A stretch of 64,000 nt of DNA, from assembly GCA_030753015.1 (NCBI GenBank), contig JASMDC010000016.1:1-64000 (forward strand), given 5' to 3'. Both the position numbers and the translations under genes were made by a program. Shown piece after piece: positions 48,701 to 57,346 of this stretch; position 1 is the first letter of the stretch; each line of letters opens with the position of its first letter. The notes under the pieces were generated by a model. That model ran no database searches. It worked only from the letters and a program-made list of their open reading frames with translations, and was not told where the DNA came from. Origin of the DNA: Candidatus Undinarchaeales archaeon (lineage in GTDB: Archaea > SpSt-1190 > JASMDC01).

Positions 48701-51700
48701 TCATCGAGGTCGGCATCTCCGAGAACGCGGCGGTCCTCGAATCCGCGCTGCTCGACTGTCAGACGCAGGCCGCTCAGCTCAAGGACGTGTGCACGCTCTC
48801 CGGGTCCAAAGTGCTCAACGACAACAAGGGAGACCTCAGTCCGTGCGCCATGGAGAAGATGATCGACGACATGATCGACTTCGTCGAGAACTTCCACTAC
48901 AGGTACGCGGGCAAGAACGGCACCCTGCAACAGATCACGAATATCATGAAGAAGACCCAGGGATGCAACGCCGACAGTACCTTCGTACCGGATGCCGAGG
49001 AGTTCACGTCAGAGGCCAAGCCGAAGTCCAACGATGACATCATCGACTCCTATAAATACAAGGGCGCCTCCAAGAAGGGGGAGACCAAGCCTTCCGCTCA
49101 GAACGACGTGGTCATCGTCTACGAGATGAAGGCCATCCACGCGCTCCGGACGGACCAGGAGAACTATGGCATAGGGCTCAAGAAATTCCAGGCCCAAGTC
49201 AAGGCCCTCCTGCAGATGTTCCAGGCCGAAAAGGGATTCATGGATGACATCGAGAGCGCACAGAAGTTCGACTATAAGGTCTTCATCCCTGCCGATTTCG
49301 CGCTCGGTCCTACAAAGACGGGCGACGCCCCCATGTATGATGGGTACGCCTGGAAGGTCTTCGAAGATAACAAGGACGTCTGCACGACCGTGGGCTCCAA
49401 ATGCACGGATATGCAGGACATCAAGGATGAGAAGAAGAAGCTTGAGACGAATACCAAGACCGCGATGGCTATGTGCAAAGGATGCTTCGTGCTCCCGCAA
49501 GTGATCGGCAAATGCAAGAACCAGGGCGATGAATGCAGCCAATGGAGCGTCTGGATGAGCGGGATAACAGGTAAGGACTGCACAATCAAGGGAACGTCTT
49601 CTGCGGAGGACTTCGACTCGCGTGACAATAAAAACGCCGATGCATGGGACGAGCCGATCAAGGGTGCTGCGAAGAACCTCGCCGACAAGACGGTCATGGA
49701 TCCCGAGGCTCTCTTCAACAAGATCGATGGGTGTTTCGACTACTCGATCCAATCCGTTGACGCGCTCGAGGAGTGCAAGAGCAAGAGCGACGGTGATTCA
49801 TGCCGCGGCGGCATCTGCTGCTTCAAGGAATGCACCGACGCCACGGCCTGCCACCCCTATGACCTGAAGTGCAAGTGGAGCAAACAGGACCAGCTCCCCG
49901 AGTCCCAGGGCCACAAGTGCGGCGGCACAGAGGTCGAAGGCAGGTGCTGCTGGGGCCAGTGCATCCCAGGCGAGGGCAACTGCGGCCAGGAGTCTCCGTT
50001 GTGCAATGGCCGCCCCGACGGGAGTGAGTGCGCTCAGCAGGGCACGCAGGGCATCTCCAAGTGCTGCACCATTAGTAACAAGAACTACTGCATCCCGACC
50101 GTACAGTGCAGCGTCACCGATACGTGCTATGGCAAGAACGTCGGCGATTCCTGCAACAACGGGCAGGGCATCTGCTGCGCTGGCATGGGTATTCTAGGTA
50201 CCAACCACATCCCGTACTGCGAGCAGAACAGTAACGTGATAGGGAGCTCCGGTAAGGAGTGGCAGAAGTTGGGGCAGAGAGTCAATATCTTCAAGAACTG
50301 CGGCTCACAGTACCAGCAGCACGACAGTTGCCGGTACGAGGGCCAGCCGTGCGATCCCTTCGGCGGCTCCGGCGGTGGCTATCAAGGCGGCTACAGCAGT
50401 GGCAATCAACAACAGGGCGGCGGCTGGCGCAACTATAATAACAACGACCAGTACCGCTACTCCAGCTACCCTGGTAGCGGCGGCACCTGCTGCAAGATGT
50501 GGGGCGGTGCCACGGTCGCCAAGGTGGACCTCGTCCAGGTGTTCACCTGCTCGCGCACCGCGTGTCGGAAGGAGGAACCCCCAGCCGAGGAAACTCCTGA
50601 GGAAGAGGAGGAGGAAAAGAAGGACGAGGAAGCTGAAGATCCCGAAGCTCGCGAGATCTGCGAGGAGAAGGAGAGCGGCGACTTCTGCAAGTACGGCGAG
50701 GACGACAACAAGGGTCTGTGCTGCACCAAGGACGGCGAGCTCTACTGCAACACCCAGGTCGACGAGTGCCCCGAGGACTGGGGCGACATGACCTGCGAGG
50801 ACAAGGAACTGGGCGATGCCTGCCTGCGGAACACCGAGAACGAGGGTAAGTGCTGCGAGCGCGAGGGATCCGATACTCTCTTATGCTGGCCCGGCGCTAC
50901 CAAGTGCAAGACCGAGATCGACGATCTTGATACAGATCCCGATAATCCCGCCGTGTGCAACGAGGTCTGCAAGACCTGCGCGGATGCCGAGAACTCGCAC
51001 TGCCATGCCCAGACCGGCAACTGTGTTTGCGAGCGGGGCAACGAGTGGAGGCTCACGAGTCAGAAGTGCAACCAGAACGTCCAGGAACCGTCGAACTCGA
51101 AGTACCTCGGCTGCTGCCGTGCAATGTTCGAGGTCGACCTGAGCATCGAGGAGCCTGCCAACACGGACGAACCATATATCGACGGCAGTTCCACGCACAG
51201 CCTGGATACGAACATCGTCTTCGAGCTCAAGAATCCCACCGAGTCACAGGTGTTCGTGTGCGAGGAGTGGTGGAAGATCTACAAGAGCTCCGGCGGCTGG
51301 AAGAACGTCGACCAGGTCATGCAGGAGGCTCCGACCGGGTGCAAGGGCGTCTCCTCGAAGGAGAGTATCTACTGGGACCAAAAGGGTGTCCTGGACGATG
51401 ACATCGAGGACATGGAGGCCGGCAGCTACAAGGTCGAGGCCTGCTACTGCACCAAGGTCGAAGGGACCTCATGCGCATCCGGTCACAAGAAGTGCATAGA
51501 CCGCAAGTTCCGTATCGTGGACCCGTCGTCCCAATCGGGCGACGACCAGGACTTCAGCATGTGTATCGCTCCAGCGAGCATCACAACTACCGTGAGCTTC
51601 GACAAGTGCCAGACCATCACTTCCGAGACGGGTTACTGCTGCAAGTACGGGTTCAAGGAGGAGCCGATCTCGCTATCGTGCTCCACCGACTCCTGCGCCA

Positions 51701-54321
51701 CCCGCCCCGATGGCACCGAGTGCCAGGGCGGCAATGGCATCTGCAAGGACGGAGTGTGCGCCGATATACTCGATCCCGACGACGACGAGTGCGCCGACAA
51801 GGAGGACGGCGAGTCCTGTGATGACGGCAATGGCGCCTGCAACGAAGGACGATGCACAGAGCTCACCGATCCCGACGAGTGTGCCGACAGAGAGGACGGT
51901 GCTAGCTGCAACGGCGGCAAGGACGTGTGCGTCGACCACCGGTGCGTTGATGTGCTAGATCCCGTGGACGAATGCTTCGACCCCACGGTGCCTCTCAAGA
52001 AGGAGGACGGTACTCCCTGCAACGGCGGCAATGATATCTGCAAGGAAGGTAAGTGTGTCGACGTCATCCCCAGCGGGAACTGCACGGGTGCTGCGAACGG
52101 CGACACCTGCAAGAACGGCATGGGCATCTGCACCGACGGAAAGTGCGTCGAGAAGATCCCCAACAACGACGAGTGCGAGTCCCTTGTAGATGGCGAGCCG
52201 TGCAATAACAACGGTGGCGTCTGCACCGAGAGCAAGTGTGTCGATATCATCCTGCCCCCGCCGCAGTGCTACGACAAGACGAACGGCGAGTCCTGCAACG
52301 ATGGCGCTGGCGCCTGCAATGAGGGCGAATGTGTCGATATAATCGAGGACAACACCGAGTGTGGTTCAAAGGAGGACGGTCTCCCGTGCGCAGCGGGCGC
52401 AGGTATATGCGAGGCCAATAACTGTGTCGAGGTAGTATCGCCCGATGAGTGCCGCGACAAGAGCGATGCCACCTCGTGTGACAATGGAAACGGCATGTGC
52501 GAGGAGTATCGGTGCCTCGAGATCATTCCTGGCGATGAGTGCGACGGCATGCCCGAAGGCACCTCGTGCGGTGTCGGACGGGGCGCGTGCATAGAAGGCC
52601 AGTGCTTCAAGGTCACCTCGGGTGCGAACGAGTGCGTCGGCAAGGTCGACGGCGCGGCATGCAAGGATGGCATCGGCTCCTGTCTGAACGGCAAATGCGC
52701 AAAGGTCACAAGCCCCATCAGGGAGGAGTGCCTGCGCAAGCTCAAGGACAACGAGCGGCTGGCTGCCCGGTGCGAAGAGGCCGCCCGCGAGGTGGACATC
52801 ACCTGCGAGACCGACTGCATGGCCGAGTACATCGAGAGCAACCTGCAGAAGGACTGCCTGAAGAGCTGCAACGAGAATCCTGTCCTCAACGACAAGGTCG
52901 TCGCCTGCGGCATGGACGAGTCCTGTCTGCGGGTCGAAAAGGCGCTGTCACCAGAACTCCATGTCACCCTGCGCATGATGCGCGGCGATGACTACTCCAA
53001 CACGTTCTATATCGGAGAGGAGACGCAGATCGATGTCATCATCGACAACGCGGGTGAGTTCACCTTCAGCGGTGCCGTCGAGGTCAAGCTCAAGACCGTC
53101 GAGGACTGCGACTGCCCCGAATGTCCGACCGGCTACACCTGTGACTGTGTGTGCGAGGAGAAGGTGTCACCCGTAACGACCAGGGAAATCGCACTCCTGC
53201 GACCCGGTGAGACCTTCAGGTACAGGACCAATGCGATGGTCCTTGACGAGAGCTACACGGGCAAGTCCGTGCAGCCCTACGCCGTGGTCACAAAGAGCAA
53301 CAAGGCCATCTACTCTGCAGAGGGCGAGCTCGTGAACTTCATCGAGATGGGTTCTCTAGAGCTCACCGACGCCTACTTCGAAGTGAACGGAGAGAGCACC
53401 ACGTCGGCCTACCCCGGCGTTACCGCTGATGGTAAGTTGAAGATAACCTCCGAATGGTTCCCGCTCAACGTGAGCGTGTTCCTAGCGGTCGAGCAAATCG
53501 AGATCGAGGGATCCCGGGCGACGTATACTATTACGGAACCGGTAAGAGACCTCGTGCTCGCTGCCGAGGCCTATGAGGTTACCACTCGACAGATGGACGT
53601 TATCATCCGCATCGGGGTCGAGGTCAAGGCCCCCGATGGCACGGTCGTGCTACGAGATATCCTGATGGAGCAAGGTGCGGGTACCGCATCCTGCTCAGGT
53701 AAGGTCATGACCACCAAGTGCGAGACGGACAAGACAACGATAGAGATGTCCTACCCGTCAGCGTACCTGGAGGTCAAGGCCCTGAAGCTCCGTGTGGTGG
53801 ACGCCCTCTTCAAGGACATGGAGGGCAAGGCCGTGAACGCCCGGTTCGAGGACACACAGGTCATCGCGACCTTGGAGGTCCAGAACATCGTTCCGTTCTC
53901 GTTCGACGGGAACATCGAACTGCTGGTGATGAAGGACGATGGCAGCGAGGTGGCCGAGGCACACACCACGGTCATCGCGAACCTGGCCGAGCGTGGCGCC
54001 AAGCGGACGATCCAGACCCAGCCGTTCGTGGCCGCCATGGGCAGCACCTACAGGATCTTCCTGCTGGCCAAGGCTGATGATGGCACTGTATGGAACGAAG
54101 AGTCCGTGAGCGAGTACCTCTTCCCCTATGGCTCGCTGAAGGTCCAGGACGCCGGGCAGATGTCGGGCGACAGGCAGGACATCAAGACGAACCTTATCTT
54201 CGCGTCCTGCCAGCTGAACGTCGAGTGCCGTGAGTGCCTGCCGGTGTGCGAGCTCCATGTGGATCCGAACACCTGTCGGCTGACGACCGAGCACTGCGGG
54301 TGCACCTGCGACGCACGGTAA
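45784..54321 (+). CDS. Giant Cys-rich secreted protein, 2845 aa
   Basis: Uninterrupted ORF, N-terminal signal-like segment (FMALICVFLLAAMGTSVNA), Thr-Gly hinge, many Cys repeats. Confidence 0.88.
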   Translation: MVNERLHRTIFMALICVFLLAAMGTSVNARFQNDYSTTANIRYYCNGAKITSTDSDSDSMRDCFSTYPKGTKDGNDIQEGSHPSVVNKIITRCKSDIIGENVYDQDSRCDNCRYVSHVYYSLVQPTNAGFGGDEVKCTQVKFRKCSMSGYTGSKSCIIENDGKKAGRNCEADGKITACVDKCCPQGTGCSGGKCVPKNTGTGTGTGTGTGTGTGTGTGTGTGTGTGTGTSSEQVFHICKVASGSTISYACQSGCTDKVVPHGFSKQTECTAAMNLAKNTCPYQKEGKTLAIKLGECAVDGENHYEARCLLTRVTDKAVKSLMFPDKKCSKSAKDAATNNQDQTNAAANFDDSAENTRKDANKYTEANNALEACRKKYPGQEAEKCTKEQEAVANAKGKVDTAYKELKGKYDTECKEPIPEDKKATCASMKDELDKTKSELLDAGLNKCCKKENTYSIEGACKDGATEESDTTKCKQEESVCCQETKDGTKSFLTIARKECKDGKDKNEKAYTRTVESSATAQKKGDPELIKVDGATTPAQLNPASIDCSNIGESDYNRKKDPVLNLCDHMKKMRTAFNNIDAFYFGKKGQVSGLLDYLKILKDAFKDQCDECNKAFNTFKGAEYPNCGNADVKERATIMKLQYSIDQIAAAGKDDFGPKLCDTAAENVCLGDEARKCAFDGEKAGVHKKAIEQAKACGVCVVMSCCAGKDVKAGGFDDADCSEKKINPPEGPCGSKKNGNGITLSGTWQCRRDEVQIKKVRSYDLGITALKHDALKDEMCDGGESDYVECNVDGAGGKPKECATAGTSSPTSACKDIPDIVDKGLYPDQDCTDTVWDDPDSDDKGKIADNKKMKWCKALTKKNENRGMLCKYKEKFDCQKELSDCDWEKGGNYEKDSNGYAANVIECYGYPENKEEPGCDDYKPEKRKEIKAESLKKYTYCTYNTGDNQGFFCQYEGQDKKSRCQDWDAKGAVIEVGISENAAVLESALLDCQTQAAQLKDVCTLSGSKVLNDNKGDLSPCAMEKMIDDMIDFVENFHYRYAGKNGTLQQITNIMKKTQGCNADSTFVPDAEEFTSEAKPKSNDDIIDSYKYKGASKKGETKPSAQNDVVIVYEMKAIHALRTDQENYGIGLKKFQAQVKALLQMFQAEKGFMDDIESAQKFDYKVFIPADFALGPTKTGDAPMYDGYAWKVFEDNKDVCTTVGSKCTDMQDIKDEKKKLETNTKTAMAMCKGCFVLPQVIGKCKNQGDECSQWSVWMSGITGKDCTIKGTSSAEDFDSRDNKNADAWDEPIKGAAKNLADKTVMDPEALFNKIDGCFDYSIQSVDALEECKSKSDGDSCRGGICCFKECTDATACHPYDLKCKWSKQDQLPESQGHKCGGTEVEGRCCWGQCIPGEGNCGQESPLCNGRPDGSECAQQGTQGISKCCTISNKNYCIPTVQCSVTDTCYGKNVGDSCNNGQGICCAGMGILGTNHIPYCEQNSNVIGSSGKEWQKLGQRVNIFKNCGSQYQQHDSCRYEGQPCDPFGGSGGGYQGGYSSGNQQQGGGWRNYNNNDQYRYSSYPGSGGTCCKMWGGATVAKVDLVQVFTCSRTACRKEEPPAEETPEEEEEEKKDEEAEDPEAREICEEKESGDFCKYGEDDNKGLCCTKDGELYCNTQVDECPEDWGDMTCEDKELGDACLRNTENEGKCCEREGSDTLLCWPGATKCKTEIDDLDTDPDNPAVCNEVCKTCADAENSHCHAQTGNCVCERGNEWRLTSQKCNQNVQEPSNSKYLGCCRAMFEVDLSIEEPANTDEPYIDGSSTHSLDTNIVFELKNPTESQVFVCEEWWKIYKSSGGWKNVDQVMQEAPTGCKGVSSKESIYWDQKGVLDDDIEDMEAGSYKVEACYCTKVEGTSCASGHKKCIDRKFRIVDPSSQSGDDQDFSMCIAPASITTTVSFDKCQTITSETGYCCKYGFKEEPISLSCSTDSCATRPDGTECQGGNGICKDGVCADILDPDDDECADKEDGESCDDGNGACNEGRCTELTDPDECADREDGASCNGGKDVCVDHRCVDVLDPVDECFDPTVPLKKEDGTPCNGGNDICKEGKCVDVIPSGNCTGAANGDTCKNGMGICTDGKCVEKIPNNDECESLVDGEPCNNNGGVCTESKCVDIILPPPQCYDKTNGESCNDGAGACNEGECVDIIEDNTECGSKEDGLPCAAGAGICEANNCVEVVSPDECRDKSDATSCDNGNGMCEEYRCLEIIPGDECDGMPEGTSCGVGRGACIEGQCFKVTSGANECVGKVDGAACKDGIGSCLNGKCAKVTSPIREECLRKLKDNERLAARCEEAAREVDITCETDCMAEYIESNLQKDCLKSCNENPVLNDKVVACGMDESCLRVEKALSPELHVTLRMMRGDDYSNTFYIGEETQIDVIIDNAGEFTFSGAVEVKLKTVEDCDCPECPTGYTCDCVCEEKVSPVTTREIALLRPGETFRYRTNAMVLDESYTGKSVQPYAVVTKSNKAIYSAEGELVNFIEMGSLELTDAYFEVNGESTTSAYPGVTADGKLKITSEWFPLNVSVFLAVEQIEIEGSRATYTITEPVRDLVLAAEAYEVTTRQMDVIIRIGVEVKAPDGTVVLRDILMEQGAGTASCSGKVMTTKCETDKTTIEMSYPSAYLEVKALKLRVVDALFKDMEGKAVNARFEDTQVIATLEVQNIVPFSFDGNIELLVMKDDGSEVAEAHTTVIANLAERGAKRTIQTQPFVAAMGSTYRIFLLAKADDGTVWNEESVSEYLFPYGSLKVQDAGQMSGDRQDIKTNLIFASCQLNVECRECLPVCELHVDPNTCRLTTEHCGCTCDAR
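46378..46470 (+). repeat. Hexanucleotide-like repeat coding (Thr-Gly)15-Thr
   Basis: accggtacgggaacaggcactggtacc...; 16 Thr and 15 Gly codons counted. Confidence 0.95.
51700..52713 (+). repeat. About 11 tandem ~30-aa Cys repeats DEC-x-DG-xx-C-x-GxGxC-xxxxCVD
   Basis: DECADKEDGESCDDGNGACNEGRCTELTDP / DECADREDGASCNGGKDVCVDHRCVDVLDP / QCYDKTNGESCNDGAGACNEGECVDIIEDN etc. Confidence 0.9.
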
Positions 54322-54411
54322 GGAAAGAGGAACGGGATAAGACGGGAGGGGGGCAGAGCCTCCCTCCCCCCCACCCCGGGACCGGTCCAACTATCTCTAG
54401 GCGATAATGTA

Positions 54412-54527
54412 TGCCGGGGGCGTGACTCGAACACGCGGCTTCCAGATGGCTCAGTGCCCACAGGGTAATGACTTAGGCCCTCCGGGCCTTATGAGTCTGG
54501 CACTCTAACCAACTGAGTTACCCCGGC
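54412..54527 (-). tRNA. tRNA-Met(CAT) with 42-nt intron after position 37
   Basis: Minus strand GCCGGGG TA ACTC-AGTTGGTTA-GAGT G CCAGA CTCATA|intron|A TCTGG AAGCC GCGTG TTCGAGT CACGC CCCCGGC A; 74 nt when spliced. Confidence 0.93.
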
Positions 54528-54548
54528 GTTTGGGCGGGGTACCATCAA

Positions 54549-54562
54549 GTCTTAAAAAGCTA
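54549..54562 (-). promoter_or_regulatory. Putative TATA box for the tRNA-Met gene
   Basis: minus strand agctttttaagac about 25-30 nt upstream of the tRNA 5' end. Confidence 0.5.
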
Positions 54563-54577
54563 TCTTTGAGCGTCGCC

Positions 54578-55267
54578 TTACCGCGTTATCACGTCAACAC
54601 CATCGTTCGTACCGCAGTACACGATATCCACATGGCCGGTGAACAGCCCGCTCCCGATAACCCCGGGAATGATAGCAAGTCTACGCTCCAGTGCTTCAGG
54701 ATCATCTATCAGGCCGAACCTCGTGTCGAGGATGAGATTACCATTGTCGGTGACAACAGGCCCGTCCTTCGCCGTACCTTCACGCAGGTCCCACTGGCCC
54801 CCCAGCTCATCGATCTCCCGGGCAACTGCCGCCCAAGCAAAAGGGAGCACTTCGATCGGTACGGGCACCTGCTCACCCAATTGCTTGACGCGCTTTGGAC
54901 CATCGGCAAGGATGACCAGGCGCTTTGCGGCATAGTCAACGACCTTCTCCCGGACCATGGCCCCACCTCGCCCCTTGATGAGGTCGAGGTTGGCGTCGAA
55001 CTCGTCACACCCGTCAACTGCCAGGTCCACGACGTCCACTTCATTGAGCGCTACGAGACGGATACCCAGTTGAGTGGCAAGATGCGCCGACTGTATCGAG
55101 GTGGGCACCCCGCACAACTCCAGATTCTCATCGCGGGCCCTTTCGGCAAGGCGTTCAAGAAAGAACGCGGTCGTCGAACCCGTCCCAATCCCGAGCACCA
55201 TCCCGTCCCGTACCTCCTCCAGAGCGGCCGATGCGGCGTTCTCCTTGTTCTGTGTCATCAAGGTCAC
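54578..55267 (-). CDS. rpiA: Ribose-5-phosphate isomerase A
   Basis: VLGIGTGSTTAFFLERL, DLAVDGCDEFD, LIKGRGGAMVREKVVDYAAKRLVILAD. Confidence 0.95.
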   Translation of the reverse strand: MTLMTQNKENAASAALEEVRDGMVLGIGTGSTTAFFLERLAERARDENLELCGVPTSIQSAHLATQLGIRLVALNEVDVVDLAVDGCDEFDANLDLIKGRGGAMVREKVVDYAAKRLVILADGPKRVKQLGEQVPVPIEVLPFAWAAVAREIDELGGQWDLREGTAKDGPVVTDNGNLILDTRFGLIDDPEALERRLAIIPGVIGSGLFTGHVDIVYCGTNDGVDVITR

Positions 55268-55364
55268 CTCGTTAGCACTGCAGAGAGCAATACAGAATAG
55301 AGATAAAAGGATGTGGCTCGGCCCCGTGTATAGGGGCAGGCCAGTTCCGACCTGGGACGTCGGC

Positions 55365-55550
55365 TCAGTCGAAGGTCGCCATCATAGGGTCCTCACTGCA
55401 CTCCTTGCAGTAGCGATCTCTCCCCTTGATGACCTTGCCGCATCGCTCGCATGTCTTGATGAGCGTTGCTGGCTTGCCGTGTTCATCGGACCAGTCGAAA
55501 TCCCCGTCACGCGGGTCCATGATCTGTGCTATGTTCGAAAGCACGACCAT
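55365..55550 (-). CDS. Small zinc-ribbon-like protein
   Basis: CERCGKVIKGRDRYCKEC. Confidence 0.55.
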   Translation of the reverse strand: MVVLSNIAQIMDPRDGDFDWSDEHGKPATLIKTCERCGKVIKGRDRYCKECSEDPMMATFD

Positions 55551-55707
55551 GTAGTGTCCTTGCTCCTATTAATACGTTTCCGCTTTTTTGACCATATTCT
55601 GTCGAATCTGGCGCCTCTATTCTCGCAGGGAAGCTATATCCATGCCAATCCTTGCTCCGCTTTGAATGCATGAGGTCCTATCTGCAATCTGGGACGAACG
55701 GCTCCAC

Positions 55708-56220
55708 TTACCGGAACATCGGTAGCTCTTCGTCCGAGGGAGTGTTGCCTACCTTGCGACCTCGCTCTGCTCCGCATGCACGTTGGACCGCGGAAATGAG
55801 CCACATCAGGATCGAATAGCTGTCCCGCATGGCCTCAAGGAACGATGGCCGGTCTAGGTCATCGAAGAAGAGCTCACGCTGGAACTGTATCCGTGTGAGT
55901 ATGCCCTCTGTTCGATGAAAGGAAGAGAACACACCTCTGGAAACGAGGAACATGTACAGGTCCCATACCAGGTCCTGACGCGTCGAGGCGTTCATTGCAT
56001 TGAGGACGTCCACCTGACCTTGTGCAAAATGCACCCCGGTGAAAAGGATCAGGACACCCGAGCGGTCCTTCGGACGGAGCACGTCGATCCTCTTCGGATT
56101 GGAGGGCGGGTATCGTAAATGGAGACCCCATGCAACGGCATCGTCCTCGAACCTCTCGACCGTGATCGATTCGTCGGCACACCAGCCCTCGATGCGCGCT
56201 AGCAGCGGATCCTCACCCAT
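55708..56220 (-). CDS. Conserved archaeal protein, possibly DUF2299
   Basis: RIEGWCADESITVERFEDDAVAWGLHLRYPP...; family assignment from memory. Confidence 0.45.
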   Translation of the reverse strand: MGEDPLLARIEGWCADESITVERFEDDAVAWGLHLRYPPSNPKRIDVLRPKDRSGVLILFTGVHFAQGQVDVLNAMNASTRQDLVWDLYMFLVSRGVFSSFHRTEGILTRIQFQRELFFDDLDRPSFLEAMRDSYSILMWLISAVQRACGAERGRKVGNTPSDEELPMFR

Positions 56221-56225
56221 GGGGC

Positions 56226-56942
56226 TCACAGTCGCTTGATCAGCCACTTCAGGGTGTTGAGCGCCAGCTGGGCGTTCCCCATGTTGATGATGTACTCGTT
56301 CGAGAGCCAGGAGAGGTCGCCCACGGCAGCGACGCGTCCATTGCCATAGGTGGCCACGGCGAACACTGGGACGTACTGGCCAGTCTCGAAGGCGTCCAGC
56401 TCGCTATCGAAGTCGAGGTCTGAAAAGGACTCCTGGCTCCCCCATGCGATTATGTTGTCATAGGGTGCCGTGAGCGAGCAGGCGGAGACGATACGGAAGG
56501 ATTTTACACCCTCCGTGATAGCGTGCGGCCTGAGATTGAAAACAGGAACATCGAACACCTTTCCCTTGAGACCCTTGCGAATGTAGTAAGTCGGATCACA
56601 GATGCGGTCACCGTTGAAGGCGATACTGAAGTTATGCGCGATCGTGTTGAGGGTATCGGCGTTCTCGTGGACGTTCCCCCATTCTCCGACGAGGAAGATA
56701 CCCCCTCCCTCATTGACGAATTTCAGCATGGCCTCGATCTCGTCGCCACTGTACGATTCTGTCGGATACGCGACGATGATGACGTCCGGCTCCTCGAGAA
56801 CACTGGAATCGACCGTGCCCACGTATTTCTCGACCTCCCACCCGCGGCATTTGAGGAGCTCGGCTAGCACCGTGACACCATTGGCAGTGGAGGCCATGAT
56901 ATCCTCCTTCTCGCATCGGTCGATGAACTTGAGAAACGGCAT
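56226..56942 (-). CDS. GATase-like/DUF4350-like domain protein (IFT52/GldG type)
   Basis: PDVIIVAYPTESYSGDEIEAMLKFVNEGGGIFLVGEWGN; GRVAAVGDLSWLSNEYI. Confidence 0.65.
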   Translation of the reverse strand: MPFLKFIDRCEKEDIMASTANGVTVLAELLKCRGWEVEKYVGTVDSSVLEEPDVIIVAYPTESYSGDEIEAMLKFVNEGGGIFLVGEWGNVHENADTLNTIAHNFSIAFNGDRICDPTYYIRKGLKGKVFDVPVFNLRPHAITEGVKSFRIVSACSLTAPYDNIIAWGSQESFSDLDFDSELDAFETGQYVPVFAVATYGNGRVAAVGDLSWLSNEYIINMGNAQLALNTLKWLIKRL

Positions 56943-57152
56943 TTATGTCCGATTGGATGGTCTGCTTTAAATCTATTTGGGAGCAGCGGGCCGACTCTTC
57001 TTCAACTACTCGCGCGTGCCCCAGTTCGTTCCGGATCATAGTAATGGGAACAGGACGACGGCCCCTCAGATTAACGTAAACGCACAAGGGAATGTATAAA
57101 AGGAGCCCGCCATGGAGTCGTCACCATCGAATAGCAACAGGTGATGGGGCGG

Positions 57153-57341
57153 ATGTATCTTAACGACCTTGAAACGATCGATTACGGCCATGCGGATGGC
57201 GTGGAATCGACCGCAGAGGTCTACGATATGAAACCCAACCATTACTGTCGCATCGTGCTGGTCGGCGCTGCGCTCGCCGGTGCGGGCGGACTGGCCTTTG
57301 CCGCCATAGCCTATGCTGATGACCACGGTTACATTGAGTGA
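57153..57341 (+). CDS. Small single-TM protein
   Basis: MYLNDLETIDYG... TM IVLVGAALAGAGGLAFAAIAY; TATA-like gtataaaagg at about 57094. Confidence 0.5.
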   Translation: MYLNDLETIDYGHADGVESTAEVYDMKPNHYCRIVLVGAALAGAGGLAFAAIAYADDHGYIE

Positions 57342-57346
57342 ACCTT

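Noticed and set aside
54344-54377. GGGAGGGGGGCAGAGCCTCCCTCCCCCC inverted repeat after the 2845-aa gene as a terminator
   Set aside because: Short stem and no T-tract; could be a 3'-end element but not supportable as a terminator
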